Source: Clostridiales bacterium
Lineage (GTDB): Bacteria > Bacillota > Clostridia > Christensenellales > Aristaeellaceae
Length of the DNA: 62,157 bases
Assembly: GCA_012517815.1 (NCBI GenBank)
Contig: JAAYUF010000072.1
Coordinates: 1 to 62,157 of the forward strand
Direction: 5' to 3'
Position 1 is the stretch's first letter. Each line of letters starts with the position of its first letter. The notes below the pieces were generated by a model, which worked only from the letters and a program-made list of their open reading frames with translations, had not been told where the DNA came from and searched no databases. A program made the translations under genes and the position numbers. Positions 7,399 to 14,925 of this stretch are shown here, in pieces.

Positions 7399-8303
7399 AC
7401 ATGCGCTTGGCCGCGCCCGCGCAAAATGCCGGGGAGTTATCCGCCCTGCGGGACGCCGGCGCGGGCGAGGTCTACTGCGGGCTATTGGAACCCTCCTGGC
7501 GGGAACGATACGGCAGCCACGACAGCATGAACCGCCGGCAGGGGCTGGCCAACCTGCAAAGCCGGGACGCGCTGGCCGCGCTGGTCCGGCGGGCGGGGCA
7601 GCTTTCCCTGCCGGTTTTCCTGACCCTCAACGCGCGCTATACCCCGCCGCAGTATCCCCTTGTGCTGGATACGGCCCGGTATTTTGAGGCGGCGGGCGGC
7701 ACGGGCCTGCATGTGAGCGATCCGGGGCTGGCGACGGCGCTGCGGGAAGCGGGCGTGGGTCTCAGGCTGTCGGTATCGCTGCTGGCCGTGTGCACTAACC
7801 GGCACACGGCGCGGCTGTGGGCTGGCCTGGGCGCGGGGCGCATCGTGTTCCCCCGCAGCCTGAGCCCGCGGGAGATGGGTTTGATCCTGGCCGCCGTGCC
7901 CGGCATGGAGGGCGAGGCGATGGTGATGGGCGATCTCTGCCCGCTGATTGACGGGCTGTGCCGCTGTTACCACGGCGTGGGCTACCGGGCCGATCCGTCC
8001 GGCGGCGGGGCGCGCCGCACCGTCCCTACGTTTGATACGACGTTTACCGCCCTCGCCTGCGACGCCTGGGGCCTGCGCCCCGGCGGCATGCCCTGCGCGG
8101 CCTGCCGTATGCCCGAGCTGGCCGGCGGCGGCGTGGGCGTGGGCAAGCTGGGCGGGCGCGGCACGCCGCTTGCCCACCGGCTCTCCATGCTCCGTTTTTT
8201 ACAGGAATGCAGGCGGCAGCCCGATACGGACGGGTATCCCGCGCTGTACCGCTCCTGTTTTGGTACGGAGTGCCACTGCTATTACCGGGAGGCGGAACCG
8301 TGA
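7389..8303 (+). CDS. U32-family protein, UbiU-like
   Basis: A 304-residue protein of the U32 (collagenase-like) family. The N-terminus shows the U32 opening A-P-A-Q-N-A-G-E-L followed by D-A-G-A-G-E-V-Y-C-G. Clustered cysteines occur in D-L-C-P-L-I-D-G-L-C-R-C-Y, then C-D-A-W, C-A-A-C-R and E-C-H-C-Y-Y, as in UbiU, TrhP and RlhA, where they hold an iron-sulfur cluster. Those relatives carry out oxygen-independent hydroxylation of ubiquinone precursors or RNA. GTG 7389 is chosen because GAGGTGA at 7375-7381 is seven bases upstream; GTG 7395 and ATG 7401 are also possible. It overlaps the radical SAM gene before it and the U32 partner after it. Protease activity is not expected. Confidence 0.75.
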   Translation: MPVNMRLAAPAQNAGELSALRDAGAGEVYCGLLEPSWRERYGSHDSMNRRQGLANLQSRDALAALVRRAGQLSLPVFLTLNARYTPPQYPLVLDTARYFEAAGGTGLHVSDPGLATALREAGVGLRLSVSLLAVCTNRHTARLWAGLGAGRIVFPRSLSPREMGLILAAVPGMEGEAMVMGDLCPLIDGLCRCYHGVGYRADPSGGGARRTVPTFDTTFTALACDAWGLRPGGMPCAACRMPELAGGGVGVGKLGGRGTPLAHRLSMLRFLQECRRQPDTDGYPALYRSCFGTECHCYYREAEP

Positions 8304-9061
8304 CCGAAGCGCGCTGGGTTCAAACCCCGGACGAACTGGCCGGCCTGCCGCGCGGGACGCGGGGGTACGTCGGCCATCCCACCTGCCGCAGGGCGGCCTG
8401 GGACTGGGCGGAGCGCCTGCCGCTCCACGCGCCCGTCACGCTGGCGCTGCCCCCGCTCCGCCCCCGCGACGAGGCGCTGCTCGGCGCCCTGCTGCGCAGG
8501 CTGCGGCGGATCCCGTGCGAGGGGCTGGAGCTGTCCCTCAACGACTGGGGCACGCTGGCCTGCTGCGCCCGGGCGCTGGCCGGCACGCCGGTTACGCTGT
8601 GCGCGGGCGTGTTGCTGGCCGGGCAGGATACCGACCCCCGCATCGCCGGGTTCCTGACCGGCGCGGATCAGCCCGCGCGCAACGTGACCGCGCCGGACGG
8701 CCGGCCTGCGCGCCTTGTGTACGCCCCGCCGCCCGCCCAGCTGAAAACGCACTGGCAGACGCCTTCGATCCTTGGCGCGTATCCGCTGCTTGCGCGCTGG
8801 GGGGTGCGGCGCGTTGAGTGCTGCATCCCGCCCGCCGGCCTTGCGGAGGGTTTTCCGGCCGATCTGGCCGTGAGCCTCTACGCGCCCCGCGTGGTGCTGA
8901 GCGTAAGCCCCTGCGCGGACTGTGAAACCTGCCGGGCGGAAAGCCGTCCGCTGGGGGTTTTAGGCGGCCGGGCGGTTGAGCGCAGCCTGAATCTGGTTAC
9001 CTATCCTGCGGAGTTGCCTGCCTGCCTGCCGCCGCCAGTCGACCGTCTGGTACGCTTCTAG
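8300..9061 (+). CDS. Second U32-like protein, UbiV-like partner
   Basis: A 253-residue protein starting with GTG in a GTGA overlap with the UbiU-like gene, so the two are probably made in equal amounts. It has the U32 hallmark L-S-L-N-D-W-G-T-L in mid-sequence. A cysteine near the N-terminus (Cys29) and a C-terminal group S-P-C-A-D-C-E-T-C are placed like UbiV cluster ligands. UbiU and UbiV work as a heterodimer, so an obligate pair is the natural reading. Beyond the ligands the sequence is divergent. The combination with a radical SAM gene suggests an anaerobic modification pathway on an unknown substrate. Confidence 0.6.
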   Translation: MTEARWVQTPDELAGLPRGTRGYVGHPTCRRAAWDWAERLPLHAPVTLALPPLRPRDEALLGALLRRLRRIPCEGLELSLNDWGTLACCARALAGTPVTLCAGVLLAGQDTDPRIAGFLTGADQPARNVTAPDGRPARLVYAPPPAQLKTHWQTPSILGAYPLLARWGVRRVECCIPPAGLAEGFPADLAVSLYAPRVVLSVSPCADCETCRAESRPLGVLGGRAVERSLNLVTYPAELPACLPPPVDRLVRF

Positions 9062-9258
9062 CGGGTTTTCGCGGGCGCGGCAGGTTTTCGTGACAGCCAT
9101 TGCCCTGCCGCGTGGGAACGGCCGCGCCTTCCTGTGCGGGAAACCGGCTTGCAGCGGAAAGCCGTTTCAGCCGTCGCCGTTCGCGGCGGCGCTGTCCGCC
9201 GGTTTCCGGCCCGTATGCCCCGCGCGACCCCGGCCGGAGGGAACCTCTGCCGCGACGC

Positions 9259-9286
9259 TTGAAAAGCGGCCCGGCCATGGTATACT
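9259..9286 (+). promoter_or_regulatory. Sigma-70-type promoter of the ABC exporter
   Basis: TTGAAA (9259-9264), a 16-base spacer and TATACT (9281-9286) form a near-consensus promoter about 33 bases upstream of the exporter start. It separates the exporter from the upstream radical SAM/U32 operon. Confidence 0.65.
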
Positions 9287-9318
9287 GGGCGTACGGTTTG
9301 GCGATGAACGGGAAGTGA

Positions 9319-11064
9319 TTGGGCTTGCTGGACGTCCTGCGCAAATTCCGACGGATCTTCACGCGCGGTCAGAAGAAAGGGTTGCTGGCGCTGCTGGCCG
9401 GCCTTGCCTGCTGTTCCATTCTGGATTCGCTGGTGGTCGCGCTCATGGCGCCGTTCATGCTTCTGCTGCTGAATCCCGACGCGGTTTACGGGCACCCGAA
9501 CATCCTGATGATCTTCCGGCTCCTCAGCTGTCCGACGCCCCGGCAGTTTCTGGCGGTGTTCGCGGTCGGCATCGCGGCGATCTTTCTGCTCCGCGGCTTG
9601 CTGCGCTTCGGGCTGCAGCGCCGTCAGGCGAAGCTCATCGGCCGATATAACGCCGAGCTGTCCCGCGCGCTGTTTGAAAAAGTGATCCTCCAGCCGTACC
9701 GCTATCACACGACGCATTCCAGCGCGCAGCTCCAGCACCTGCTGGTGGTGCAGGTCGCCAAGCTGTTCGCGCTGCTGGACAGCCTCATGTCCGCGTTTTC
9801 GGCGCTCACGGTGGGCGTATGCATCGTCGCGGTTCTGCTGAGCACCAACTGGGCCGTCACGCTGGCGCTGGTCGCGCTGCTGAGCGCCATGCTGCTCGTC
9901 ATCCACCGGTACATCCGCCAAAACGTGAAACACAGCGCGGGCGAGTATAACGCCGCCTATACCGGGGCCATCAAATGGGTGTATCAGGCGCTTGGCGCGG
10001 TGAAGGAGACGATCGTAAAAAACCGCCGCGGCTTTTTTGTGCAGCGGTATGCGGAGTTTTCGGGGCATACCGCGGACGCGCATTCCCGCTACATGACCTG
10101 GCAGGCGATCCCGAAGCTGGTGATCGAAACGTTCAGCATGGCGGTTTTCTTCTCCCTCGCGGCGCTGCTGATCGGCTTGGGCGGCGACACGCAAAGCTAC
10201 CTGCCGCTGTTTGCCACCTTCGCGCTGGCGGCCACGCGGCTGATCCCCCTGTTCCAGCAGACCGCCTCGGCGCTTAACGCCGTCACGTTTTACCAGCCGG
10301 CGGTCGCCGCGGTGCATGATATCTGCGCCGGAAACGGCCTCTGCGGGCCGGGCAAGCCAACGCCCGAAAAGCCGGAGCAGGAGCACCCCCGCCTGCTGAC
10401 TTCCGTCGAGCTTCTGAACGTCGGATTCTCGTTTGACGACGCCCCCGCGCCCCTGCTGGAGAAGGCCAGCCTCACCGTGCGCCGGGGGGAATCGGTCGCG
10501 CTGGTCGGTCCCTCCGGGTCTGGCAAAACGACGCTGATCGACATCATCCTCGGACTGTACGCCCCCGGGGAGGGGCAGGTTCTCGCGGACGGGATCGACA
10601 TTCACCAAAACCCCGCGTGGTGGGCCACCATGGTCGGCTACATCTCCCAGACCATATCCCTTTGCGACGGCAGCATCCGCCTAAACGTCGCCTTGGGCAT
10701 CCCCGAGGAGCTGATCGACGACGGGCGGGTCCGCCAGTGCCTGGAACGCGCGCAGCTCAGGGCGTTCGTGGAATCGCTCCCCGAAGGGCTGGATACGCGC
10801 GTCGGCGAAAACGGCGTGCGGCTGTCCCAGGGGCAGCGCCAGCGCGTCGCCATCGCACGCGCCCTGTACGACGATCCGGACGTGCTGGTGATGGACGAGG
10901 CTACCTCCGCCCTGGATACCCCCACGGAGGAGGCGGTCATCGACGCCCTGAACGCGCTGGCGGGCGAGAAAACGCTGATCATCGTTGCCCACCGCCTGAC
11001 GACCATCCGCCGCTGCGACCGGGTCTACCGCGTGGAGGACGGGCATGTCCGCCGCGAACGCTAG
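9319..11064 (+). CDS. Peptide-type ABC exporter, fused permease and ATPase
   Basis: A 581-residue half-transporter of the MsbA/LagD-like exporter class. The first 320 or so residues form the six-helix membrane domain. The ATPase follows, with Walker A G-P-S-G-S-G-K-T-T (about residue 396), signature L-S-Q-G-Q-R-Q (about 500), Walker B V-L-V-M-D-E-A-T and switch His in V-A-H-R-L. There is no N-terminal C39 peptidase domain, so it would not cut a Gly-Gly leader. The start is TTG 9319 (or TTG 9325) because the frame is closed just upstream and a weak G-rich ribosome site lies before it. It sits between two peptide-maturation gene sets and may export either product. Lipid or drug export cannot be excluded. 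Confidence 0.85.
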   Translation: MGLLDVLRKFRRIFTRGQKKGLLALLAGLACCSILDSLVVALMAPFMLLLLNPDAVYGHPNILMIFRLLSCPTPRQFLAVFAVGIAAIFLLRGLLRFGLQRRQAKLIGRYNAELSRALFEKVILQPYRYHTTHSSAQLQHLLVVQVAKLFALLDSLMSAFSALTVGVCIVAVLLSTNWAVTLALVALLSAMLLVIHRYIRQNVKHSAGEYNAAYTGAIKWVYQALGAVKETIVKNRRGFFVQRYAEFSGHTADAHSRYMTWQAIPKLVIETFSMAVFFSLAALLIGLGGDTQSYLPLFATFALAATRLIPLFQQTASALNAVTFYQPAVAAVHDICAGNGLCGPGKPTPEKPEQEHPRLLTSVELLNVGFSFDDAPAPLLEKASLTVRRGESVALVGPSGSGKTTLIDIILGLYAPGEGQVLADGIDIHQNPAWWATMVGYISQTISLCDGSIRLNVALGIPEELIDDGRVRQCLERAQLRAFVESLPEGLDTRVGENGVRLSQGQRQRVAIARALYDDPDVLVMDEATSALDTPTEEAVIDALNALAGEKTLIIVAHRLTTIRRCDRVYRVEDGHVRRER

Positions 11065-11398
11065 GGTGGGCGCCAAGCCTTGCCAGGCCGGGCTTCGGGC
11101 CCGTATCCGCCTTTGCGCCAGGGTGCGGCTGCCCGCGGGGTCTTGTTTCCGGTCCGCGGCCGTGCGCGGTACCGTAGCCGGGTGACGTGCTCGCGGCGGC
11201 AAGGCGCTTCGGAGCGAGCCCCGGGCGAATCCCGCGCGATGTCCGGGGCGCGTCGCGCCGCCGGTTTCGCCTCGCCCGCGCGTTGCCCGTCCGCGCCGCC
11301 GTCCGGGCGCGCCGAAGCGGGCCTTGAAACCGTCGAAAGCGTTGCCCGAAAACGGTTTGAGCAATATGCATTATTTACATCCTGTCACAGGTTTTTCC
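11065..11398. other. Intergenic, no gene seen
   Basis: GC-rich stretch between the ABC exporter and the strong promoter at 11399. Open frames here lack ribosome-binding sites and recognisable motifs. I see no clear terminator with a T-run. Confidence 0.5.
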
Positions 11399-11427
11399 TT
11401 GACACCCATAGGCCGAGAGATTATAAT
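11399..11427 (+). promoter_or_regulatory. Full-consensus promoter of the 29-residue peptide operon
   Basis: TTGACA (11399-11404), a 17-base spacer and TATAAT (11422-11427) match the sigma-A consensus perfectly within an AT-rich island. The expected start is near 11434, leaving a leader of about 145 bases. It implies high constitutive expression of the small peptide. Confidence 0.9.
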
Positions 11428-11578
11428 ACCTCTAGCTCTATGCTCCGCTTCTCGCAGGGCGGCGGTTGAGTATCCCGCCTGTCATGAAAACCCGACGTTT
11501 CCCACCCCAGCCGGTTTCTTGGGCGCCCGGTTGAAAACGTTTGAGAAGCAAACCGGAACAGCGGTGAGGAGGTGAAGT

Positions 11579-11668
11579 ATGCGACAAGCTGAGATCGAAT
11601 TCGTGGAGTTTCAGTCGGAAGATGTGATCACGTCCTCACCGGCTCCTCCCGGCGGAGAGCCCTGGTAA
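11579..11668 (+). CDS. 29-residue candidate precursor peptide
   Basis: Short open frame of 29 codons preceded by an excellent ribosome-binding site (AGGAGGTGA, five bases before ATG) and driven by the consensus promoter upstream. The N-terminal half is acidic and hydrophobic (E-I-E-F-V-E-F-Q-S-E-D-V-I-T). The end is S-S-P-A-P-P-G-G-E-P-W, which could be a core with Ser, Pro and a terminal Trp. It lies upstream of PqqD-like, HPr-kinase-like, S26-peptidase and nucleotidyltransferase genes, a set known from RiPP loci, where the precursor is usually the first small gene. Ser residues are possible targets of the kinase-like enzyme. No database match can be claimed; the call rests on expression signals and context. 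Confidence 0.7.
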   Translation: MRQAEIEFVEFQSEDVITSSPAPPGGEPW

Positions 11669-12086
11669 TCATGCGAAAAACAGGCCATCGGAGGGCCGTG
11701 CGGCCGGAGAGGCAGCGCTTCGGGCGTCGCGCAAGTGGTAGCGCGCGCAGGAGCGTTGCCGCCCCGCTGCGCGGCTCTCCGATACAAGCATAGCAGGCGC
11801 TCAGGTTTCCTTTGCCGCGCGGCATCCCGCGCCCGTCCGTGGGGTGCCCTGAGGGCTTTTTTCTTGCGGCGGCACGCCGGTCCGTCCGGTTTTCCGAGCG
11901 GGACAGCCCGCCGCTCGCAGAAGCGCCGCAACCCGGCGGACGGAGCCCGCGAATCGCCCCGTCCTTTTGGCGCTTTTCCCGGTTCCCGCGCGCGCCCAAA
12001 CCGCGCCGTCCGGCGCACCCGCCCGTTTCCGGCGCGTTTGTTCGACCGACATGAAATGGCCCGCGTCCGTCGGGCCGGAGGACGGT
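11669..12086. other. Untranslated stretch between peptide and PqqD genes
   Basis: 418 bases with no convincing gene. The long distance inside what looks like one operon, together with the terminator-like hairpin at 11846-11862, suggests a device that lowers expression of the enzymes relative to the peptide. Confidence 0.4.
11846..11862 (+). terminator. Weak terminator-like hairpin after the peptide gene
   Basis: GCCC, a three-base loop and GGGC are followed directly by six T residues. The four-base-pair stem is short, so leaky termination or attenuation is more likely than full arrest. Confidence 0.35.
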
Positions 12087-12371
12087 ATGAAGGTAAACCC
12101 GGGGTACATGCTGCAGGTGATCGCGGGAAACCCCGTGATCGTGCCGCTGGGCAACCAGTTCCAGAAGCGTCCGGGGCTCTACAGGATCAACGACGAGGCG
12201 GCGTTCCTCTTTGAACAGCTGCAGGCCGGCGCTCCGGACGGCGAGGTGATCGAAGCCTTCGCGGCGCGTTTCGGCTCCACGCCTGCCGAGAGCGGCGCCG
12301 TTTTCACCGATTTTGTGGACAAGCTGCAACGCCTGGGGATCATCGGGGAGCCGGACGCATGTTCACGCTGA
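12087..12371 (+). CDS. PqqD-like peptide-binding protein
   Basis: A 94-residue protein of the PqqD type, a small winged-helix RiPP recognition element that binds the leader of a precursor and presents it to modifying enzymes. Matching features are the N-terminal strand region with V-P-L-G, the R-I-N-D-E-A-A-F-L-F-E-Q-L helix and the C-terminal F-V-D-K-L-Q-R-L-G-I-I that PqqD proteins share. ATG 12087 follows GGAGGA by five bases; ATG 12051 lacks such a site. It overlaps the HPr-kinase-like gene by 13 bases. This is the second PqqD-like domain in the window, but this one is cytoplasmic. Confidence 0.8.
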   Translation: MKVNPGYMLQVIAGNPVIVPLGNQFQKRPGLYRINDEAAFLFEQLQAGAPDGEVIEAFAARFGSTPAESGAVFTDFVDKLQRLGIIGEPDACSR

Positions 12372-13072
12372 GCGTCTGCGGCATCCCCCTGGAAATCCAC
12401 GGAGCCAGCGAGCGCTGCCGGCAGCTTTGCGCGGCGTTTATCGTGCCGGACAAGCCCGACGCCCAGCGCATCGTGATCACGGACGCGGACATAGGCGAGG
12501 AAGTCCGGCGTTGGCCGCAGCCCGCGGGCGACCGCGCCTCCGGCGAGTTTACGCTGCTGTGCCGCAAGGTTCAAAAGGCGCTGCTCCCGCGCGATTGCCT
12601 GCTGATCCACAGCGTCGCGCTGGACATCGCGGGCGAAGGCTACCTGCTGCTGGGCAAGAGCGGCATCGGCAAAACGACGCTGGGCAGACACTGCCAGCGC
12701 ATGCTCCCGGGAGCCCGAATCATCAACGGGGACAAGCCGATGGTGCTCATCGACGGCGGGCGGATCCTGGCCTACGGCACGCCGTGGTGCGGCAAGGAAA
12801 ACCTGTGCGTGAACGATCATGTCGCCGTGCGGCATCTGGTGTTTCTCCGGCAGGCGGCCGCCAACAGCCGCCGGCCGCTCAACCGGAAGGAAAGCTTCTA
12901 CCGGCTGATCCACCAGATCCCCTATCCCGAAACGGAACCGGAAGTAAAGGCGTATGCCGCGCTGGTCGAGGCTGTGCTCACGCACTGCGTGGCCTCGGAA
13001 TACGGCTGCGTGAACGCGCCCTGCGCGGCCGTTGATCTGGTAAAGGCATGGCCCGAGGCGAACCCCGCATGA
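12359..13072 (+). CDS. HPr-kinase-like protein of RiPP clusters
   Basis: A 237-residue P-loop protein related to the C-terminal domain of HPr kinase. It has I-H-S-V-A-L (83-88), Walker A G-K-S-G-I-G-K-T-T-L (99-108), I-N-G-D-K-P-M (122-128) and G-T-P-W-C-G-K-E (140-147). In some lasso-peptide clusters such kinases phosphorylate or otherwise modify a Ser of the precursor. Ser residues near the end of the 29-residue peptide would be the likely target here. The frame overlaps the PqqD-like gene before it and the S26 peptidase gene after it (ATGA), indicating a coupled operon. A role in carbon control as a true HprK is unlikely: the N-terminal HprK domain is missing and the neighbours do not fit. 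Confidence 0.8.
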   Translation: MFTLSVCGIPLEIHGASERCRQLCAAFIVPDKPDAQRIVITDADIGEEVRRWPQPAGDRASGEFTLLCRKVQKALLPRDCLLIHSVALDIAGEGYLLLGKSGIGKTTLGRHCQRMLPGARIINGDKPMVLIDGGRILAYGTPWCGKENLCVNDHVAVRHLVFLRQAAANSRRPLNRKESFYRLIHQIPYPETEPEVKAYAALVEAVLTHCVASEYGCVNAPCAAVDLVKAWPEANPA

Positions 13073-13533
13073 GCGTGGAAGTGATTTCCCTGAAGCGGGA
13101 GATTGGCCGGGTGGAGGCCATCCTGCGAAGCGGGGCGCGGATCAGGCTTCGCATCCGGGGGACCAGCATGCTGCCGCTGCTGGACGAAAAAACGGACGCG
13201 GTGCTGCTGACCGCGCCCACGCGCATCCGCCGGGGCGACGTTGTTTTGTACCGCAGGGCCGGGGGAGACGTGGCGCTGCACAGGATCCACGCGATCACCG
13301 CGAGCGGCTGCGCCCTGCTTGGGGATCATCAGTGGATTGTGGAAACCGGCATCGCGGCGGAACAGATCATCGGGGTCGTCGAAAGGGTCGAGAAAAAGCG
13401 CTTCGGTTTCTCGGTGCGGCATCCGCTGTACCGGGCCTATGTGCGGCTGATCCGGCGGAAGTTTTTCCGAAAGGCGCTGCTGAAGCTGGTTTCCATCGCC
13501 GCTAGCAGGAAGGGTTCGCATGAACGGACATGA
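13069..13533 (+). CDS. S24/S26-family peptidase-like protein (His type)
   Basis: A 154-residue signal-peptidase-like protein. The serine motif is R-G-T-S-M-L-P-L, followed by R-R-G-D-V-V-L-Y. Where bacterial type I enzymes have the catalytic Lys, the matching segment reads V-A-L-H-R-I-H, so His may be the base, as in SipW and eukaryotic signal peptidases. There is no clear N-terminal membrane anchor. Basic residues crowd the last 25 positions and could bind membrane surfaces. ATG 13069 is chosen for its ATGA overlap with the kinase-like gene; an in-frame ATG at 13048 would add seven residues. In this context it may cut the precursor leader. Confidence 0.7.
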   Translation: MSVEVISLKREIGRVEAILRSGARIRLRIRGTSMLPLLDEKTDAVLLTAPTRIRRGDVVLYRRAGGDVALHRIHAITASGCALLGDHQWIVETGIAAEQIIGVVERVEKKRFGFSVRHPLYRAYVRLIRRKFFRKALLKLVSIAASRKGSHERT

Positions 13534-14695
13534 AGCGGAGACGCAGACCCCCCAAGCCTGGGAAGCGCGGAAGCGCCCGCAAGCTCTGATGCTTGCCTGC
13601 GTCAACAGCGTACTCCGCCACGGCCCGAAACAGCCGGCCGCCGGAGAGGATATGGCGGCGCTGTACCGGCTGTCCAAAGCGCACGGCTTGCAGGTGCTGG
13701 TGTTTGACGCGCTGCGGTGGGAGGGGGCGGACCCCGCGACCCTCGCCGCCTGGACGCGCGACATTCAGCAGAACTATCTGTACGATCTGCTCCTGCGGCA
13801 GGAGCACCTGCGCGTGCAGGCGGCGCTCCGCGAGGCCGCGATCGGGTTTATGCCCCTCAAAGGCATCGCGCTTAAGGACCTGTACCCTCAATCCAGCTAC
13901 CGGGTTACGGCGGACCTGGACTACTATGTGCCCCACATGGACCTGCCCGCCGTCACGCGGGTGATGGAAGGCCTCGGCTATTCGGCCGACGATTACGGGC
14001 TTTCCTATCACGCGGGGTTTTCCAACCAAAGCGGCCTGCACGTGGAGATGCACCGGGCGCTTGTGTCGCGCGGGCATGAGTTTGAGGGGCTGGCCCGCTA
14101 TCTGGAAGGCCGGGTTCGCACCGAAGAAGGCGCTCCGCGCTGGTCGCGCGAGGACGAATACCTGTATCTGCTGATGCACCTGGCCAAGCATCTGATCCGC
14201 GCGGGCGTGGGCGTGCGGCAGGTGCTGGACGTCTGCCTGTTTCAGGAAGGCGCCGGGCCGGACCGGTCTTACCTCCGCGATGTGCTCAAACGCTTCGATC
14301 TCCTGACCTTTGAGGAGAACGTGCAGGCGCTGATCGCCCTGTGGTTCCATGGAACGCCGACGGCGAACCCCCGGGTGCGCGACCTGGCCGACGCCATCCT
14401 GTGCGCGGGCTCTTTCGGCTCGGTGGAAGGGATCATGGCCTACAACGTTCAAAAGGGTCTGCGCCGGTACGGCGGTCGGCTGGGCTATCTGTTCCGGCGC
14501 ATGTTTCCGGGGCGGGATTTCATGTGCGACCGCTACCCGGCGGCCGGCTGGCGGCTGGTGTTCATGCCCGCCTTCTGGGCGCACCGCCTGGTCGCCATGG
14601 GCATCGCGCACCGGCGCAGGATGCTTCGGGAAATTTGGGCCGTGTTTGGCAAAGGCGAGCGAACACGACCCTCCAACGACCGTTTTTTCCACTGA
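13520..14695 (+). CDS. Nucleotidyltransferase-family protein of RiPP clusters
   Basis: A 391-residue protein of the uncharacterised nucleotidyltransferase family often found beside PqqD/HPr-kinase-like genes. The signature is M-P-L-K-G-I-A-L-K-D-L-Y-P followed by R-V-T-A-D-L-D-Y-Y-V, with metal-binding Asp residues in D-L-D. A middle region R-E-D-E-Y-L-Y-L-L-M-H-L-A-K-H is also typical. It overlaps the S26 gene by 14 bases and closes the operon. Members may transfer a nucleotide or phosphosugar to a peptide or carrier; the substrate is unknown. A 12-bp palindrome lies just after the stop. Confidence 0.75.
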   Translation: MNGHEAETQTPQAWEARKRPQALMLACVNSVLRHGPKQPAAGEDMAALYRLSKAHGLQVLVFDALRWEGADPATLAAWTRDIQQNYLYDLLLRQEHLRVQAALREAAIGFMPLKGIALKDLYPQSSYRVTADLDYYVPHMDLPAVTRVMEGLGYSADDYGLSYHAGFSNQSGLHVEMHRALVSRGHEFEGLARYLEGRVRTEEGAPRWSREDEYLYLLMHLAKHLIRAGVGVRQVLDVCLFQEGAGPDRSYLRDVLKRFDLLTFEENVQALIALWFHGTPTANPRVRDLADAILCAGSFGSVEGIMAYNVQKGLRRYGGRLGYLFRRMFPGRDFMCDRYPAAGWRLVFMPAFWAHRLVAMGIAHRRRMLREIWAVFGKGERTRPSNDRFFH

Positions 14696-14710
14696 AGCAC
14701 AGGGTAAAGC

Positions 14711-14912
14711 TGCGCCGGCCCAAGCGATTTGGGCCGGCGCCAGACTGTCGAAAACCCCCCGCCGCAGCGGAAGGGGGTCAAGGGCAAAACCCTCATATTG
14801 AAGCGTTTTTCCATAGCGAGCGAACAGCCTGAAAGGCGATGCGGCGAACGGCACTACGGATTGCATGGGTTCTTGAACAGCCCGGCGCCGGCCCAAACGG
14901 TTTGGGCCGGCG
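14711..14912. repeat. Dispersed structured intergenic repeat, copy A
   Basis: An element of about 140 bases (14742-14882) containing the C-C-G-C-C-G-C-A-G-C-G-G, GCGAGCGAACAG and CATGGGTTCTTGAACAG blocks. It is bracketed by two nearly identical palindromes, GCGCCGGCCCAA-N5-TTGGGCCGGCGC (14712-14740) and CGCCGGCCCAAA-N3-TTTGGGCCGGCG (14886-14912). It follows the nucleotidyltransferase operon. Related copies occur at about 34.2 kb (opposite orientation) and 46.6 kb (same orientation). Confidence 0.8.
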
Positions 14913-14925
14913 TTTGCCATGTTCC

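Noticed and set aside
12051..12086. Earlier start for the PqqD-like gene
   Set aside because: ATG 12051 lacks a Shine-Dalgarno site, while GGAGGA stands five bases before ATG 12087.
11399..14695. Lasso-peptide cluster
   Set aside because: PqqD- and HPr-kinase-like genes fit, but the asparagine-synthetase-like cyclase and B2-type protease are absent, and the 29-residue frame has no obvious ring acceptor pattern.
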